Origin: a virus
IMG/VR virus record: IMGVR_UViG_3300031772_000016
Coordinates: 1 to 64,000 of that record
Length of the DNA: 64,000 nucleotides
Strand: one strand, 5' to 3'
In this document: one piece after another, positions 52,671 through 62,737 of the stretch
How the letters are laid out: each line of letters starts with the position of its first letter
How positions within the stretch are numbered: position 1 is the first letter of the stretch
The notes under the pieces: generated by a model
Told to the model about the DNA's origin: nothing
What the model saw: the letters and a program-made list of their open reading frames with translations, nothing else
The model's database searches: none
Program-made: the position numbers and the translations under genes

Positions 52671-55640
52671 ATGGCTATAGGACCTCTGGAAAGTTTTGTT
52701 TTCCCTGGTGTACTGGTTAAGACTATCAATGAGGCTGCCGGTGCTTCTACTGCGGGTGATATACGTTTCCCAGCTTTTGTGGGCGTATCTGCTGAAGAGG
52801 TCCGCGTGGGTGACTTTGAGATGGTTCGTGGCTCTTCTGCGATCGCTGACAACATCATTCTCGACGAGCAGGTTACTGGGACATCTGTTGCTACTCCTTC
52901 CGGATATACTCCTTCCGGATATACTCCGGGATGGATAGGTGGCGCACAGGGTGCTGTAAAAGATTTCCGCGTAGAAAATTTCCCCATCGTCCTTGGCGAC
53001 GGCACAGGTAGAGTGGCGACCCTGCCCTCGAGCGTCATCGTCACGGTCAATGGAGAGAACGTGGCGGTCAATGCGGTGAACGGGCTCACGGGTCAGGTCA
53101 CTCTGGTCGTGGTTCCTAAGGACACTGATGATGTCCGTTGCAACTACTATTTCAAGCGTCGTGACACGTACATCGAGAACGAGATTGACTCCAACCAGGC
53201 TGACAGTTCAAACCGCATATTCAAGGTCCATAGCGCACGTATCGTGAAGGGTGACAACAGTGGTAGCTCTGCTACTGATGCAGACATCAACGCTACCGTG
53301 ACGATCCTTTACAACCCGACTCCTCTTTCGAATCCGGGAGATGAGTTTGAGCGTACGGTGAAAGTCATTGAGGCGAAGGTTAATGGTGCTATTGTTACGA
53401 TATCTGCTCTGGATGGTGCGAATGGTCGTGTGACTTTGGCTGTCGCTCCTACGAGTGGTGATGTTGTTACGTTCACCTACTTCGCGAACCTGTGGCAGGA
53501 CACGTATGACATTCTTCCTGCACCGACGGTGAATCGTGTGGTCAAGGTCGGTCTCAGCCAGGACACTTCTGATTTCTCGGTCGGTAACGACTGCGTACTC
53601 TCTGGTGATAACAGACTGCACTGGGGCAACTCTTACCAGGTCACCAACGGTGTGTATACACTGGCGACCACGCCGATCGTGGACAACATTGTGGCATCGG
53701 TGACGGATACCAGGGTCTACGGTAGAGTAGCTGCACCGGCGGTGGTTGGTTCTTTGGACCCTGTCGAGGGTAACTTGCCGTTCAATGACGGTACTAACAA
53801 AGTGTTTACGTTACCGACCATGCCGGTGGATGGTAGCGGTAATGGAGATGCGACAGAAGATACATCTCTTATTACTGCCTATTTTGGAGCTACGTGGGCC
53901 GCTGCTTATGCTGCTAGTGCTAAGCAGGTCCTTTCGATAGACGGTAATCAGATCACGCTGGCATTGGCCCCGGCTAATACAGAGCATGTGTATATCACGT
54001 ACTACGAGTGTGATATCGTAGATGATAGTTGGCTTTTGACTGTGCGTGTGCCTGGTATCTCTGGTGTAGGAAAGTACACACTGGCATCTCTGCTCCATGG
54101 TAACGCCCTTGGAGTGGTGCAATCTGGAGGCACTGCTACTTTTGCTTACGCTGGTTCCGGTACTCCCAACGCAGAGGTTAATCCTCTGATTGCTTCTACA
54201 GAGCGTGTACGTTGCACATTTGGTGCTCTTGGTGGGTTCACGGTTAGCTCTATGGTGGGTACGACACTTACTCCTTGGGTACATAATGGTCGTACGGGTT
54301 CGGTGATGACCTACAACCAGAACAAGGGTACGATCGGTCAGACCTACGTTGATCCTACCACTGGTTTCAGAGTGGCTTTTGCTTCTAGCCCTGTACCTAG
54401 CAACGGCACTTATGTTGAGTTCGATATCGGTGATCCTACTGTGTCTGGTATCACAAATAGAGCTTACATCACTGCAGACACAAACATCGTTCGAGTCATC
54501 CCGGGTATTAACCTGACGATCTCTACGACAGTGGGTAGTGATCCAGGTAACACGGCGACTATCGCTACGTACAACAAGAGTGGTAATGAGCCCAATATAG
54601 GTGACATGTACTATGTCACGTTCGATAAGGCTAAGACAGACTACACGACTCGGTTCCTCACGAGCATGCGTGATGTGGTCAAGTACTTTGGTCCGATCGA
54701 TATCAACAACAAGCTCACTATCGCCGCCAACCTGGCGTTCATCAACGGAGCCAGGGCAGTGGCCATGAAGCAGATCCAGAGAGTGTCTGGTGGTACGGAT
54801 GCGAGTGTACAGGATTACATTGATGGTATCGATGCGTTCAACGAGCCTATGCCGAACGGTCTTCGTCCTTCAATGATACAGCCGCTCTCGACAGACCCTC
54901 AGGTACTGAGTTACCTGAAGACTTCGAATGCGATTCAGTCGAGTATCCGTTACAGGAACGAGCGTACCAGTGCAGTAGGCTTCCCAGTGGGTACCACGTC
55001 TGATGCGGTTATCCAGCAGTGCAAAAATCTGTCTTCTGAGAAGATTACTGCTGTGTATCCTGACGGTGCTGTTATAGGCATCGTGGATGCGTACGGTAAT
55101 GAGGTTGAGTATATCGTAGATGGTTCTTTGATTGCAGCTGCGGTAGCTGGTCGTGATATATCGCCGGTGAATGACATTGCTACACCTCTTACGAACGCTA
55201 CGGTTTCTGGTTTCAAGCGTTTGTACCGGAGATTGGACAATGTTACGGCTTCGTTGGTGGCGAATTCTGGTTGTACGGTTCTTGAGGAGCAGACTCCAGT
55301 CATCAGGATTCTTATGTATCTGACCACAGATATGTCCACGTCTCTCACTCGTGACCCTCGTATTGTTGAGGTGAAGCATTCGATCCAGCAGGGGATCCGG
55401 ACTGCTCTCCAGCAGTATATCGGTGTAAAGAATCTGCCGAAGATGCAGACACAGATCAGGGATACCGTAGGTTCGTACTTCAAGCAGTTGAAGCAGAATG
55501 AGATCATTGTGGACTTTACGGGTATCCGTGTGTCTCAGAATACGAGTGATCCGAGCACGGTGGATGTGGAAGCATACTATAGCCCAGTGTTCCCTTTGAA
55601 CTGGATTATGGTTACCCTTAACCTGAGACAGAGTCTGTAA
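52671..55640 (+). CDS. tail sheath protein
   Basis: 989 residues, large for a sheath. The conserved N-terminal arm (FVFPGVLVKTINEAAGASTA) and C-terminal domain (GFKRLYRRLDNVTASLVANS; RDPRIVEVKHSIQQGIRTAL; DVEAYYSPVFPLNWIMVTLN) fit the sheath core, with AYYSPVFPLNWI-type ending typical of the inner strand that links subunits. About 500 residues of beta-rich inserted domains (repeated NGxxVxxxAxNGxxGxVTLxV units near 120-260) decorate the outside. A short duplication (PSGYTPSGYTPG) is seen near 78-89. Contracts to drive the tube through the host envelope. Followed closely by tail genes. Confidence 0.9.
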   Translation: MAIGPLESFVFPGVLVKTINEAAGASTAGDIRFPAFVGVSAEEVRVGDFEMVRGSSAIADNIILDEQVTGTSVATPSGYTPSGYTPGWIGGAQGAVKDFRVENFPIVLGDGTGRVATLPSSVIVTVNGENVAVNAVNGLTGQVTLVVVPKDTDDVRCNYYFKRRDTYIENEIDSNQADSSNRIFKVHSARIVKGDNSGSSATDADINATVTILYNPTPLSNPGDEFERTVKVIEAKVNGAIVTISALDGANGRVTLAVAPTSGDVVTFTYFANLWQDTYDILPAPTVNRVVKVGLSQDTSDFSVGNDCVLSGDNRLHWGNSYQVTNGVYTLATTPIVDNIVASVTDTRVYGRVAAPAVVGSLDPVEGNLPFNDGTNKVFTLPTMPVDGSGNGDATEDTSLITAYFGATWAAAYAASAKQVLSIDGNQITLALAPANTEHVYITYYECDIVDDSWLLTVRVPGISGVGKYTLASLLHGNALGVVQSGGTATFAYAGSGTPNAEVNPLIASTERVRCTFGALGGFTVSSMVGTTLTPWVHNGRTGSVMTYNQNKGTIGQTYVDPTTGFRVAFASSPVPSNGTYVEFDIGDPTVSGITNRAYITADTNIVRVIPGINLTISTTVGSDPGNTATIATYNKSGNEPNIGDMYYVTFDKAKTDYTTRFLTSMRDVVKYFGPIDINNKLTIAANLAFINGARAVAMKQIQRVSGGTDASVQDYIDGIDAFNEPMPNGLRPSMIQPLSTDPQVLSYLKTSNAIQSSIRYRNERTSAVGFPVGTTSDAVIQQCKNLSSEKITAVYPDGAVIGIVDAYGNEVEYIVDGSLIAAAVAGRDISPVNDIATPLTNATVSGFKRLYRRLDNVTASLVANSGCTVLEEQTPVIRILMYLTTDMSTSLTRDPRIVEVKHSIQQGIRTALQQYIGVKNLPKMQTQIRDTVGSYFKQLKQNEIIVDFTGIRVSQNTSDPSTVDVEAYYSPVFPLNWIMVTLNLRQSL

Positions 55641-55681
55641 CAAACCGGAACTAAACCACTACTTTTTAAGGAGATCGCATT

Positions 55682-56686
55682 ATGGATCGCATAGCATTAG
55701 CAAAGAGGTTGGAGGGTCTGTCGAAGGTGTTTGCGAGTACTACGCCGTACCACAGAGACCTGAAGGCGATGGCAGAGGTATTGACCAAGGTCGAGGATGA
55801 GAAGTTCGCGACTATCCTGAGTCCGGATTTCACAGCCGAGGCTGCTGCGGAGATAGATGCTGCATATCAGCGTGGTCAGAATCTACCTGGTATGAGTCAA
55901 AGTATGAGGACTACACCTAGCACAGGTACGACACCTTTGGCTGATCCTCAGATAGCTTTGAAAACGATCAAGAGTAATCCAAATGCTACTATTGAGGATG
56001 CTCTTGCTCTTGTTCGTAAATATCCTGAGTTCAAGCTAACTCCTATTAGTGAGCTTATGGGTGTAACGAGTCCTGCGCATATCCCAGCCCCTGCTCCTGC
56101 GGTAGCTCCTGTCAAAATGGCATCAGAAGAGAACACTGGTATGTTTTGGAGCAAGGAAGCATCTGAGGCTGTACAGAACAATCTGGTCCGTGACGTGGTA
56201 GGTATGGACAAGTCGATCTGCTGTGACACTAAGCGTCACCTGGACAAGGGTCAGGTTCCTGATGGCTCACATGACGGTGAAAAAGCTCCTACGCTGAAGA
56301 AAGAACAGACACCGGATCAGAGCAAGTCACTTGATTCTGGTATCGTCGAGAAGTCTCATGGTAAGGTGAACAAGGAAGCTTCGGAAGAGCCCGTGGCTTG
56401 TGATGATAAGGCTAAGAAAGAAGAAGAGAGCAAAGAAGCAGCCGCGGCAGCAGAGTCTGCAGCAGCTAAGGCTAAGAAGGAAAAGGAAGAGGCTGCTGCT
56501 AAGAAGAAAGCAGAAGAGACCGCAGAAGCTGTTAAAGATATGAAGAAGGCTAAGGACGCAACAGTAGCTCCTGTTACAGAAGAGAAAGACGCTACTCTCG
56601 AAGACAGTTTTGAGCTCGGTGATGCTATGGATGAGATCACATTGGACGCTGCTGAGCAGGATAAATTGAGCCAGCTTTTTGCATAA
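55682..56686 (+). CDS. virion protein with lysine/alanine coiled coil
   Basis: 334 residues, between sheath and tube genes, ribosome site AAGGAGA. N-terminal helical domain (IALAKRLEGLSKVFASTTPY; DALALVRKYPEFKLTPISEL); a proline/alanine linker (HIPAPAPAVAPVKMAS); then a K/E/A helix (AAAKAKKEKEEAAAKKKAEE) and an acidic end. No enzyme motif. Conserved position suggests a tail component or assembly factor. Confidence 0.55.
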   Translation: MDRIALAKRLEGLSKVFASTTPYHRDLKAMAEVLTKVEDEKFATILSPDFTAEAAAEIDAAYQRGQNLPGMSQSMRTTPSTGTTPLADPQIALKTIKSNPNATIEDALALVRKYPEFKLTPISELMGVTSPAHIPAPAPAVAPVKMASEENTGMFWSKEASEAVQNNLVRDVVGMDKSICCDTKRHLDKGQVPDGSHDGEKAPTLKKEQTPDQSKSLDSGIVEKSHGKVNKEASEEPVACDDKAKKEEESKEAAAAAESAAAKAKKEKEEAAAKKKAEETAEAVKDMKKAKDATVAPVTEEKDATLEDSFELGDAMDEITLDAAEQDKLSQLFA

Positions 56687-56714
56687 GAATTCTGTAATCA
56701 GAAGGAGTTGATTT

Positions 56715-57434
56715 ATGGCAGGAAGAGATAGAGATACATACGTACATCGTATGGGTATCACTCCAGAGACGGCGTCTGTAATAAGTTCTAAGAACAGAAT
56801 TTATGCTACGCCTGCTGATGGTGGTAGCCAACTTTTTCAGATTGGTGTTGTCGCTACTTTTGACCCCAGTGAGACACGGACTATCGAGCCTGTGCGTGGC
56901 ATTGGTTTTGGTGACCATGTCGCTGAGCTGGTACCTGGCGTTACTGAGCCTATGACGCTGGCAGTTACGCGTACGGCACAGTATCTGTCCATGATTTACC
57001 AGGTGTTTGGGTACAAGGGTGGCGTTGATGGGTTGGTGAGATCTCTTCGTCATCACAAGTGGCCTTTTGATATTGTGCAGGAGCTTATTCTGAGCAATCT
57101 GGATGATGTTACTGCACAGGCGAATGAAGTCAGTGGTAATCTCAGTACTCTGGCAGGAGCTCAGGCTATCCTGACCTATTTCCAGGGATGCTGGATATCT
57201 GACTATAGCGTGTCATACGCTGCTGATGCTGCTCTGGTACAGGAGTCGGTGACAGTGAATGTTACAGATATCATTGGTGACACTCAGACATCTTACTCAG
57301 ACACCCTTGGGTTCAGTAATGATAAGCTGTTCAATGTTGGCGCTCGGTCTAAGATGGTGAACTCTGGTTTCAATCCTAACGTACAAGGACGTCAGGGAGA
57401 GACACCGGCGGGCGCTGGTCTTACGTTACAGTAG
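56715..57434 (+). CDS. tail tube protein
   Basis: 239 residues, ribosome site AAGGAG. Pattern of a myovirus tube subunit: ETRTIEPVRGIGFGDHVAEL, PGVTEPMTLAVTRTAQYLSM, CWISDYSVSYAADAALVQES, VTVNVTDI, i.e. strands building the hexameric ring beta-barrel. Encoded one gene after the sheath, in the usual order. Forms the rigid tube through which DNA passes. The long non-coding stretch behind it marks the end of this transcription unit. Confidence 0.85.
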   Translation: MAGRDRDTYVHRMGITPETASVISSKNRIYATPADGGSQLFQIGVVATFDPSETRTIEPVRGIGFGDHVAELVPGVTEPMTLAVTRTAQYLSMIYQVFGYKGGVDGLVRSLRHHKWPFDIVQELILSNLDDVTAQANEVSGNLSTLAGAQAILTYFQGCWISDYSVSYAADAALVQESVTVNVTDIIGDTQTSYSDTLGFSNDKLFNVGARSKMVNSGFNPNVQGRQGETPAGAGLTLQ

Positions 57435-57631
57435 TAGGTAGAGTTTGACGGGGGATATCCCCGGGATTTTCAGATATAAATAACATATTATATTCTATAT
57501 TTCTATACATGACATAAAATAAGATGGTTATACTATATAGCCTCTTCAAATCCCCTTTGTATCTCCCCGCGATAGTATTGTTTTCTCGGTATTTTTTTTA
57601 TATCTCAAACCATATTCGTTAGGAGTCCCTC
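57435..57631 (+). promoter_or_regulatory. AT-rich regulatory gap with second TATAAATA
   Basis: 197 nt without a gene. It holds a GGGGATATCCCC palindrome at 57450-57461 (possible hairpin), an exact TATAAATA at 57475-57482, and several TATATT/TTATACTATATAG-like stretches before the AGGAGT ribosome site of 57632. Probably a promoter region for the chaperone and tape-measure operon. Confidence 0.45.
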
Positions 57632-58192
57632 ATGGGTCTGACTGATGTTTTTCAGGCTATCCAGAAAAAGTTCAGTTTCAGCAAGGTCGTGGAAATTTCG
57701 GGTATCAAGTTCGAGTTAAGCATACTCTCTTTTGACCAGGAGTTAAAGTCAGAGTCTTTCCCACAAGGAGATGCAGATCCTCTGGCGTACTACAACGAGA
57801 CCCGTAGGTATACGCTATCTCATGCTATCCGGAGTATAGATGGAGAGGTAGTTCCTGAGGTGGTTGAGATTAAAAACGGTAGTAAGATAGAAAAAATTCA
57901 GGGATCTCTCTACGTTAAAGGGGTCCTATCCAAGCTACCTGTTAAGATAGTTGAGCAGCTGTTTGATGCTTATATAGATATCAAAGAAGAGTATGAAGGT
58001 ATGCTAGACAAAGAGTTGAAGTATGACTGGTTTAAGACACCGGAGCAGAGAGACGCAGAGAGAAAAAGCAAGACAGAGGAGAAGAGCGATTCAGAAGAGC
58101 CTAAGTCTGAGGATAGTGCGCAAGCTACAGAAGAAGCACCTATTAATTTTGTAGAAATTCCTAAACCAGTAGATGACGCAGAGAAAGTTTAA
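57632..58192 (+). CDS. tail assembly chaperone-like protein
   Basis: 186 residues. Position between tube and tape measure is that of the tail assembly chaperone. FEGSILS-like start (ISGIKFELSILSFDQELKSE), helical middle (SKLPVKIVEQLFDAYIDIKE), and a charged disordered C-terminal tail (RKSKTEEKSDSEEPKSEDSA). Such proteins coat the tape measure during tail building and leave before completion. The stop overlaps the next start by one base (TAATG), so translation is coupled; no clear slippery heptamer is seen at the join. Confidence 0.65.
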   Translation: MGLTDVFQAIQKKFSFSKVVEISGIKFELSILSFDQELKSESFPQGDADPLAYYNETRRYTLSHAIRSIDGEVVPEVVEIKNGSKIEKIQGSLYVKGVLSKLPVKIVEQLFDAYIDIKEEYEGMLDKELKYDWFKTPEQRDAERKSKTEEKSDSEEPKSEDSAQATEEAPINFVEIPKPVDDAEKV

Positions 58193-59247
58193 TGGGCCTC
58201 AATGTTCAACAGGCATATGACAGCATAGAGAAGATATTGCTGTACGGGTTCGTAACAGTGGGGGTTTCCTATGGAGACAACCACTTTTTGTTTAAAAACA
58301 TAACAGATAAAGAGTATTTAAATTTAGGTTTATATCGTAGTACAGATAATCTTAGCTCTGAGGTTTTGTATCACCTGGCTTTTTGCACGGTTTTTATTAA
58401 TAGTAGAAATTTTCTTGAGGATAGGTTCCGGAGCATACATGATTTGGTCTGTATCTTTAGGAGCATGCCAGTACCGTTCATAGTTAGAGTGCGGGATGCT
58501 ATAAAAAAGCTAAATGAAGAATATTTGGCAGCAATAAAGTTTCTGGAGGGATTTTGCTACACAGATCGATCTCGATATCTTTGGAGAGTATTTGATGTGA
58601 ATAATCGCAGCGGTTTTCTTGGTATACCTGGGTTGGATAGTGTGGGTATGAATTCGGCTCAGGAGAACTGGACGATAATAAACAAGAGATTAGATGATGA
58701 GGAGGCGTATGGTAGGGATTTTAATTTTGCGTTGTTAGTAGCCTCCTCAATGAATCCTAAAGGCACTAAGGTCCTATCAAGGAACTACGATTTTCACAAA
58801 AAAGAGTTAGAGGAACTTAGGGAGGATATCGCTAAATACGGGTATGATAGAAAGAGAGTGGAAGAGCAGAAGAAGGAAGCGGTGTGGACGGCACCTATAA
58901 AGAGTCGTGAGGATTTGGTACGAGAGTTATACCGTCAGATGTCAGGCAAGAAGGACAAGCATGATCTATTCATAGAAGCATGGATAAAGCAGCAGAGAGA
59001 TTTGGCTGAGAGGGCTAAAAATCAGGCAGAGGCTCGACAGCAAGAGTTCAGGGCCAAGGTCCAGGATATGGATCTCAGTAAGGTAGAAGGTTCAAGACCT
59101 ATATCCACATCAGAACTCAATAAGATAATGGCTCAGAGGAAGTCTTCGGTGTCTGTGAGCACACCTATGGTGGTTCCGGATGAGCAAGGAGAAAAAGAAC
59201 GGTATATCAGGAAGATAAGCTCTACGATTATACGCTCTGAGGAGTAA
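58192..59247 (+). CDS. tail assembly protein (second chaperone-like)
   Basis: 351 residues, one base overlap with the chaperone gene. Contains LLYGFVTVGVSYGDNHFLFK, VLYHLAFCTVFINSRNFLED and FRSMPVPFIVRVRDAIKKLN, resembling tail assembly factors of large phages that sit directly before the tape measure. The C-terminal half is a charged helix (EELREDIAKYGYDRKRVEEQ) with glutamine-rich coils. Likely acts with the preceding protein on the tape measure. Confidence 0.6.
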   Translation: MGLNVQQAYDSIEKILLYGFVTVGVSYGDNHFLFKNITDKEYLNLGLYRSTDNLSSEVLYHLAFCTVFINSRNFLEDRFRSIHDLVCIFRSMPVPFIVRVRDAIKKLNEEYLAAIKFLEGFCYTDRSRYLWRVFDVNNRSGFLGIPGLDSVGMNSAQENWTIINKRLDDEEAYGRDFNFALLVASSMNPKGTKVLSRNYDFHKKELEELREDIAKYGYDRKRVEEQKKEAVWTAPIKSREDLVRELYRQMSGKKDKHDLFIEAWIKQQRDLAERAKNQAEARQQEFRAKVQDMDLSKVEGSRPISTSELNKIMAQRKSSVSVSTPMVVPDEQGEKERYIRKISSTIIRSEE

Positions 59248-59251
59248 GTTT

Positions 59252-62200
59252 ATGGCTGCTGTGCAAGATCCTAACAAAGAATTAGAAGCCAAGAAGGCCC
59301 TGTTAACTTTACAGGGTATGATTCTTAAGGCTACTGATAACACTACTGATGCTATTCTGCGTGGTAATAGAGCACACGCCAAGAGTGCTGCTATTTTGAA
59401 AACTATTGACAGTATAAATCGTAAGACAGAAAAGACGAGAGATAAAATAAGGAAATCTGTAGAGGATGAGCAACATAGAACCAGTAAGGTACTTACTGAT
59501 TTAGAGAGTAAAATAAAAGTTCAAAAAGATGATCTCATATTACAGAAGACCACATTAAGGGTAATGCAGAGGGTTGGAGCTACAGATAAAAAGATAGCTG
59601 TAGCCAAGAGTAATATAAGGTCTTCTGAGCAAAAGATAGTTAAGTTAGAGGAAGCGCATAATAGAAGAAATGCAGCATTTAAGAAGTTCATTATTTTCCA
59701 AAAAGATCAGCTCAAGAAGGAAATTAAGGGTAACAGGATATTATCAGATGTTCAGCAAAAGTATGAGGCTACTGACGTTTATTTTATAAAGAATGCCGAG
59801 GAGTATAACGATGCTTTGGAGCATAGGCTTAAGCTACAGGAGGAGTGCGTAGATGCCCTTCAGAAAGCTGGTAAGATAACAGAAGCTCAAGCTAAGAACA
59901 GAAAGAAGGAGATAAGAGGAGAGTCGAATGTAGCAGAGACAAGAGCCGGTCTACGTGGTAAAGCTACTCCTCGAGAGGATGCCCAAGAGAGGTATCGAGA
60001 GTATGTCAAAGAAAACGCTCCTAGATTCAAGGTAGATAGCAGAGGTAAGCCAAGAATCAGTGGGAAGTTTATTTCTAAAGAAGAGGCTACGAGACAAAAA
60101 GGTGAGGCTCTTGAATTTGGTAAGAAAGAGAAGTTTGCTGTAGGTAAAGACCTAGCTGGTAGTGTTCAGTCTTTTGCCTCAGCTAAAGGTTTCAAAGGTA
60201 GGTTGGAGGCTGCCAAGGGTATTCAGGACTCTCTCGGTAAGCTCAAGACATTAAACTCTACCCTGGGTGAGACGGCTGGCTTGGCTAAAGGTGCCGCAGG
60301 CATGTTTCAGGGGTTGGGCTCTGCAATGGGTATGTTAGGTAAGATAGGGTGGATAGGGTTGATCTTGTCCGCAGTACAGATGATAGCCAGCGCGGTAAAT
60401 GACCTGAACAAGTTTGTTAAACAGTACAACAAATCTTTTGTTAAGATGTACGGTCCTACGGTAGCGTTAAAAGACGTATCGGGCAGCATGAAGAATTTTT
60501 CAGATGCCGTGTTTGACATGAATAGGAATCTCAAGTACGGTTTAAAGAGTGAAGACATCATGGGGTTGTTTGAGGCTATGTCAGCAGGTGGTCTATCTTT
60601 GCAGGGTGTGGGTAAAAGAATAGGCGGGGGCTATAATGAGGTCATTCTTGAGGCCACTAAACTTAGTAAGGATTTTGGTGTAGATTTGAGTGAGATGGGT
60701 GGCATGATCTCTGACCAGATGATAGATCTCAGAGCCTCTTTGAATGATGTTAGTGACTCTATGGAAGCTATGGCTTATGACGCTTCTATCGCTGGTATAA
60801 AGTCTCAGAAATTCTATGAGGCAGTTTCTGCTGCTACGAGTGCTCTGGGGTATTACGGCAACTATCTCAACAGTACGTCAGCCATGCTGCGTACATTCGC
60901 TGACAAAGGTGCCATGCCGTTTAAGGACGCTGCTAAAGAGGCACAGGATTTGATGAGTGTATTTAGCGGTATGGATACACAGAAGAAGATGGGCTTTATA
61001 CAGATGGTAGGTGATAAAAAAGTACGATCTGATATGAATGATAGAGCTGAGCAGATAGCAAAAGAAGAGGATGTACTCACAGAGCGTATAGCAGCGGCAA
61101 AAGAGTCTGCCAGGATAGCAGTAGATGCAGACACTAAGGAAAAGAAGCTTAAAGAGGCGAGCGCTTTGGAGGAGGAGAAAGCTGCTAAAAGGAGAGTTCG
61201 TATAAACCTGAAGGCGTATGCTAAAGGAGACACACAGGCTTTGGCTACAGGTTTGAATTATATGACGGATAAGACCGTAGACTATTTGATATCCAACCTA
61301 AAGAGTGCAGGAGTGTCAGATATTTTTGACACCGAGAATTTGTTAGCTAAAGCAAATATTCTTGCTACGACTGCTCAGATGCCAGCGGAAGCTCTTACGA
61401 AGCTTTTGGAGACGGGTAGGGTCGTATTAGCAGATGCAAAAAAGTCAGCAGAGTTTATTGGCGATAAGTTTGAGAAGATTCCGGAGGATAGCAGGGAAGC
61501 GTTGAAGGGTATTATGAGCGGAGTCATGGATAGTGTGGCTAAAGGAGAGGTCATAGACGAGGATGCGTTAAGGTCAAATCTCACTGATTTTGTTAAGTCT
61601 GGCAATAAATTAGGTATGAGCGTTGAGGACTTCATAGGCCAGTTTAAGAGCAATGCATATCTTCTGGACAAAGCTATTTCTGGTCTTGATCTGAATAATG
61701 AGCAAAACAGAAAAGATGTCTCTGAATTGTTTATGAAGACCGGTGTTAGTATGAAAAGTGGAGCCCAAGACCAGGCAAACCGTCTCGATGAGATTGTTAA
61801 GAACACCACATCTTTTGAGGACTTTCTTGGTATAGGCAAAGAGAACATGAAATACATGGCTGCCATGGCCGGTGGCGGTAAGCTTCAGGATATGGCAAAT
61901 TCGGCAGCTATGGTTACGGCTCAAAAAGTGGGCGGAATTTTAGGGCTTCTTCAGAAGTGGATGACAGGTAAAAAAGATTCGTATGTGCAGGATGATGATT
62001 TTAAAGCGAAGGGCGGATCTTTTGATCAGATTGCTGATGCTACTATCAAGACTGTTCTGTTGCAGAAAAAGCTCTTTGATTTAGAAACCAAGTATGAGAA
62101 AAATCCAAGTCCTGTAATGAAGAGTCAAATGGAGCAAATAAAAGGTCAAATAAGCTCGTTGAATAGCATAAAGGATGGTTTATCTAAAGAGAGAACCGAC

Positions 62201-62737
62201 TTAGCTATTGAAGCTGTTCTCGCAGGTGGAGAGGCAGCACAGGGCATGTTTTCCGAGCAGACTAAGTTGAGTAATAGAAAAAGTGAGCTGGAAACTAGCA
62301 TATCCGAGGGATCTTTATCAGGGTCCGACCTTTTGAGTGCCAAGGAGGAGTTGTCGGAAACGGAGGACGCGCTTAAGCGTATAGCATACGCAATCAACAA
62401 CCCTACGGGGTCGTCTCAGCCTACGTACACCCCGAGTAGTAACATTCCTACAGCAAAAGATGCTCAAATTACTAAAAGTGGATTGTTGTATGGTACAGAG
62501 GGTGACATACTAGCTAATAAGAGTGATGGCGCTAAGATGATAACTGCCGGTATGGGTCAGTTCGCTAATAGATTGCTGTCTGGAGGTGGTGGTCAGGCGG
62601 GTACTGTAGTGTCTTTGAGTCTCAGTATAGGTAACATAAACGGTGTGGTAAATACGGAGAGCTTCTTGAAAGAGGCAGGACCGGCACTACAGCAGTTGGT
62701 TGCTCGTGAGTATAATGATCGACAGAAGAGGTCGTGA
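59252..62737 (+). CDS. tail tape measure protein
   Basis: 1161 residues, largest gene of the tail module. Long coiled-coil N-terminal part (about 1-250), a hydrophobic segment near 355-390 (MGMLGKIGWIGLILSAVQMI), further helical repeats (SDSMEAMAYDASIAGIKSQK; LMTSVF-like LMSVFSGMDTQKKMGFIQMV), and a flexible C-terminus. These are the features of a tape measure protein, which sets tail length and is ejected with DNA. No lysozyme or peptidase domain is recognised inside. It is followed by overlapping baseplate-type genes (TGATG at 62735). Confidence 0.85.
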   Translation: MAAVQDPNKELEAKKALLTLQGMILKATDNTTDAILRGNRAHAKSAAILKTIDSINRKTEKTRDKIRKSVEDEQHRTSKVLTDLESKIKVQKDDLILQKTTLRVMQRVGATDKKIAVAKSNIRSSEQKIVKLEEAHNRRNAAFKKFIIFQKDQLKKEIKGNRILSDVQQKYEATDVYFIKNAEEYNDALEHRLKLQEECVDALQKAGKITEAQAKNRKKEIRGESNVAETRAGLRGKATPREDAQERYREYVKENAPRFKVDSRGKPRISGKFISKEEATRQKGEALEFGKKEKFAVGKDLAGSVQSFASAKGFKGRLEAAKGIQDSLGKLKTLNSTLGETAGLAKGAAGMFQGLGSAMGMLGKIGWIGLILSAVQMIASAVNDLNKFVKQYNKSFVKMYGPTVALKDVSGSMKNFSDAVFDMNRNLKYGLKSEDIMGLFEAMSAGGLSLQGVGKRIGGGYNEVILEATKLSKDFGVDLSEMGGMISDQMIDLRASLNDVSDSMEAMAYDASIAGIKSQKFYEAVSAATSALGYYGNYLNSTSAMLRTFADKGAMPFKDAAKEAQDLMSVFSGMDTQKKMGFIQMVGDKKVRSDMNDRAEQIAKEEDVLTERIAAAKESARIAVDADTKEKKLKEASALEEEKAAKRRVRINLKAYAKGDTQALATGLNYMTDKTVDYLISNLKSAGVSDIFDTENLLAKANILATTAQMPAEALTKLLETGRVVLADAKKSAEFIGDKFEKIPEDSREALKGIMSGVMDSVAKGEVIDEDALRSNLTDFVKSGNKLGMSVEDFIGQFKSNAYLLDKAISGLDLNNEQNRKDVSELFMKTGVSMKSGAQDQANRLDEIVKNTTSFEDFLGIGKENMKYMAAMAGGGKLQDMANSAAMVTAQKVGGILGLLQKWMTGKKDSYVQDDDFKAKGGSFDQIADATIKTVLLQKKLFDLETKYEKNPSPVMKSQMEQIKGQISSLNSIKDGLSKERTDLAIEAVLAGGEAAQGMFSEQTKLSNRKSELETSISEGSLSGSDLLSAKEELSETEDALKRIAYAINNPTGSSQPTYTPSSNIPTAKDAQITKSGLLYGTEGDILANKSDGAKMITAGMGQFANRLLSGGGGQAGTVVSLSLSIGNINGVVNTESFLKEAGPALQQLVAREYNDRQKRS

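Noticed and set aside
58170-58200. Programmed -1 frameshift between the two tail chaperone-like genes
   Set aside because: The stop-start overlap is TAATG and no X-XXY-YYZ heptamer is in register before it; simple translational coupling explains the layout.
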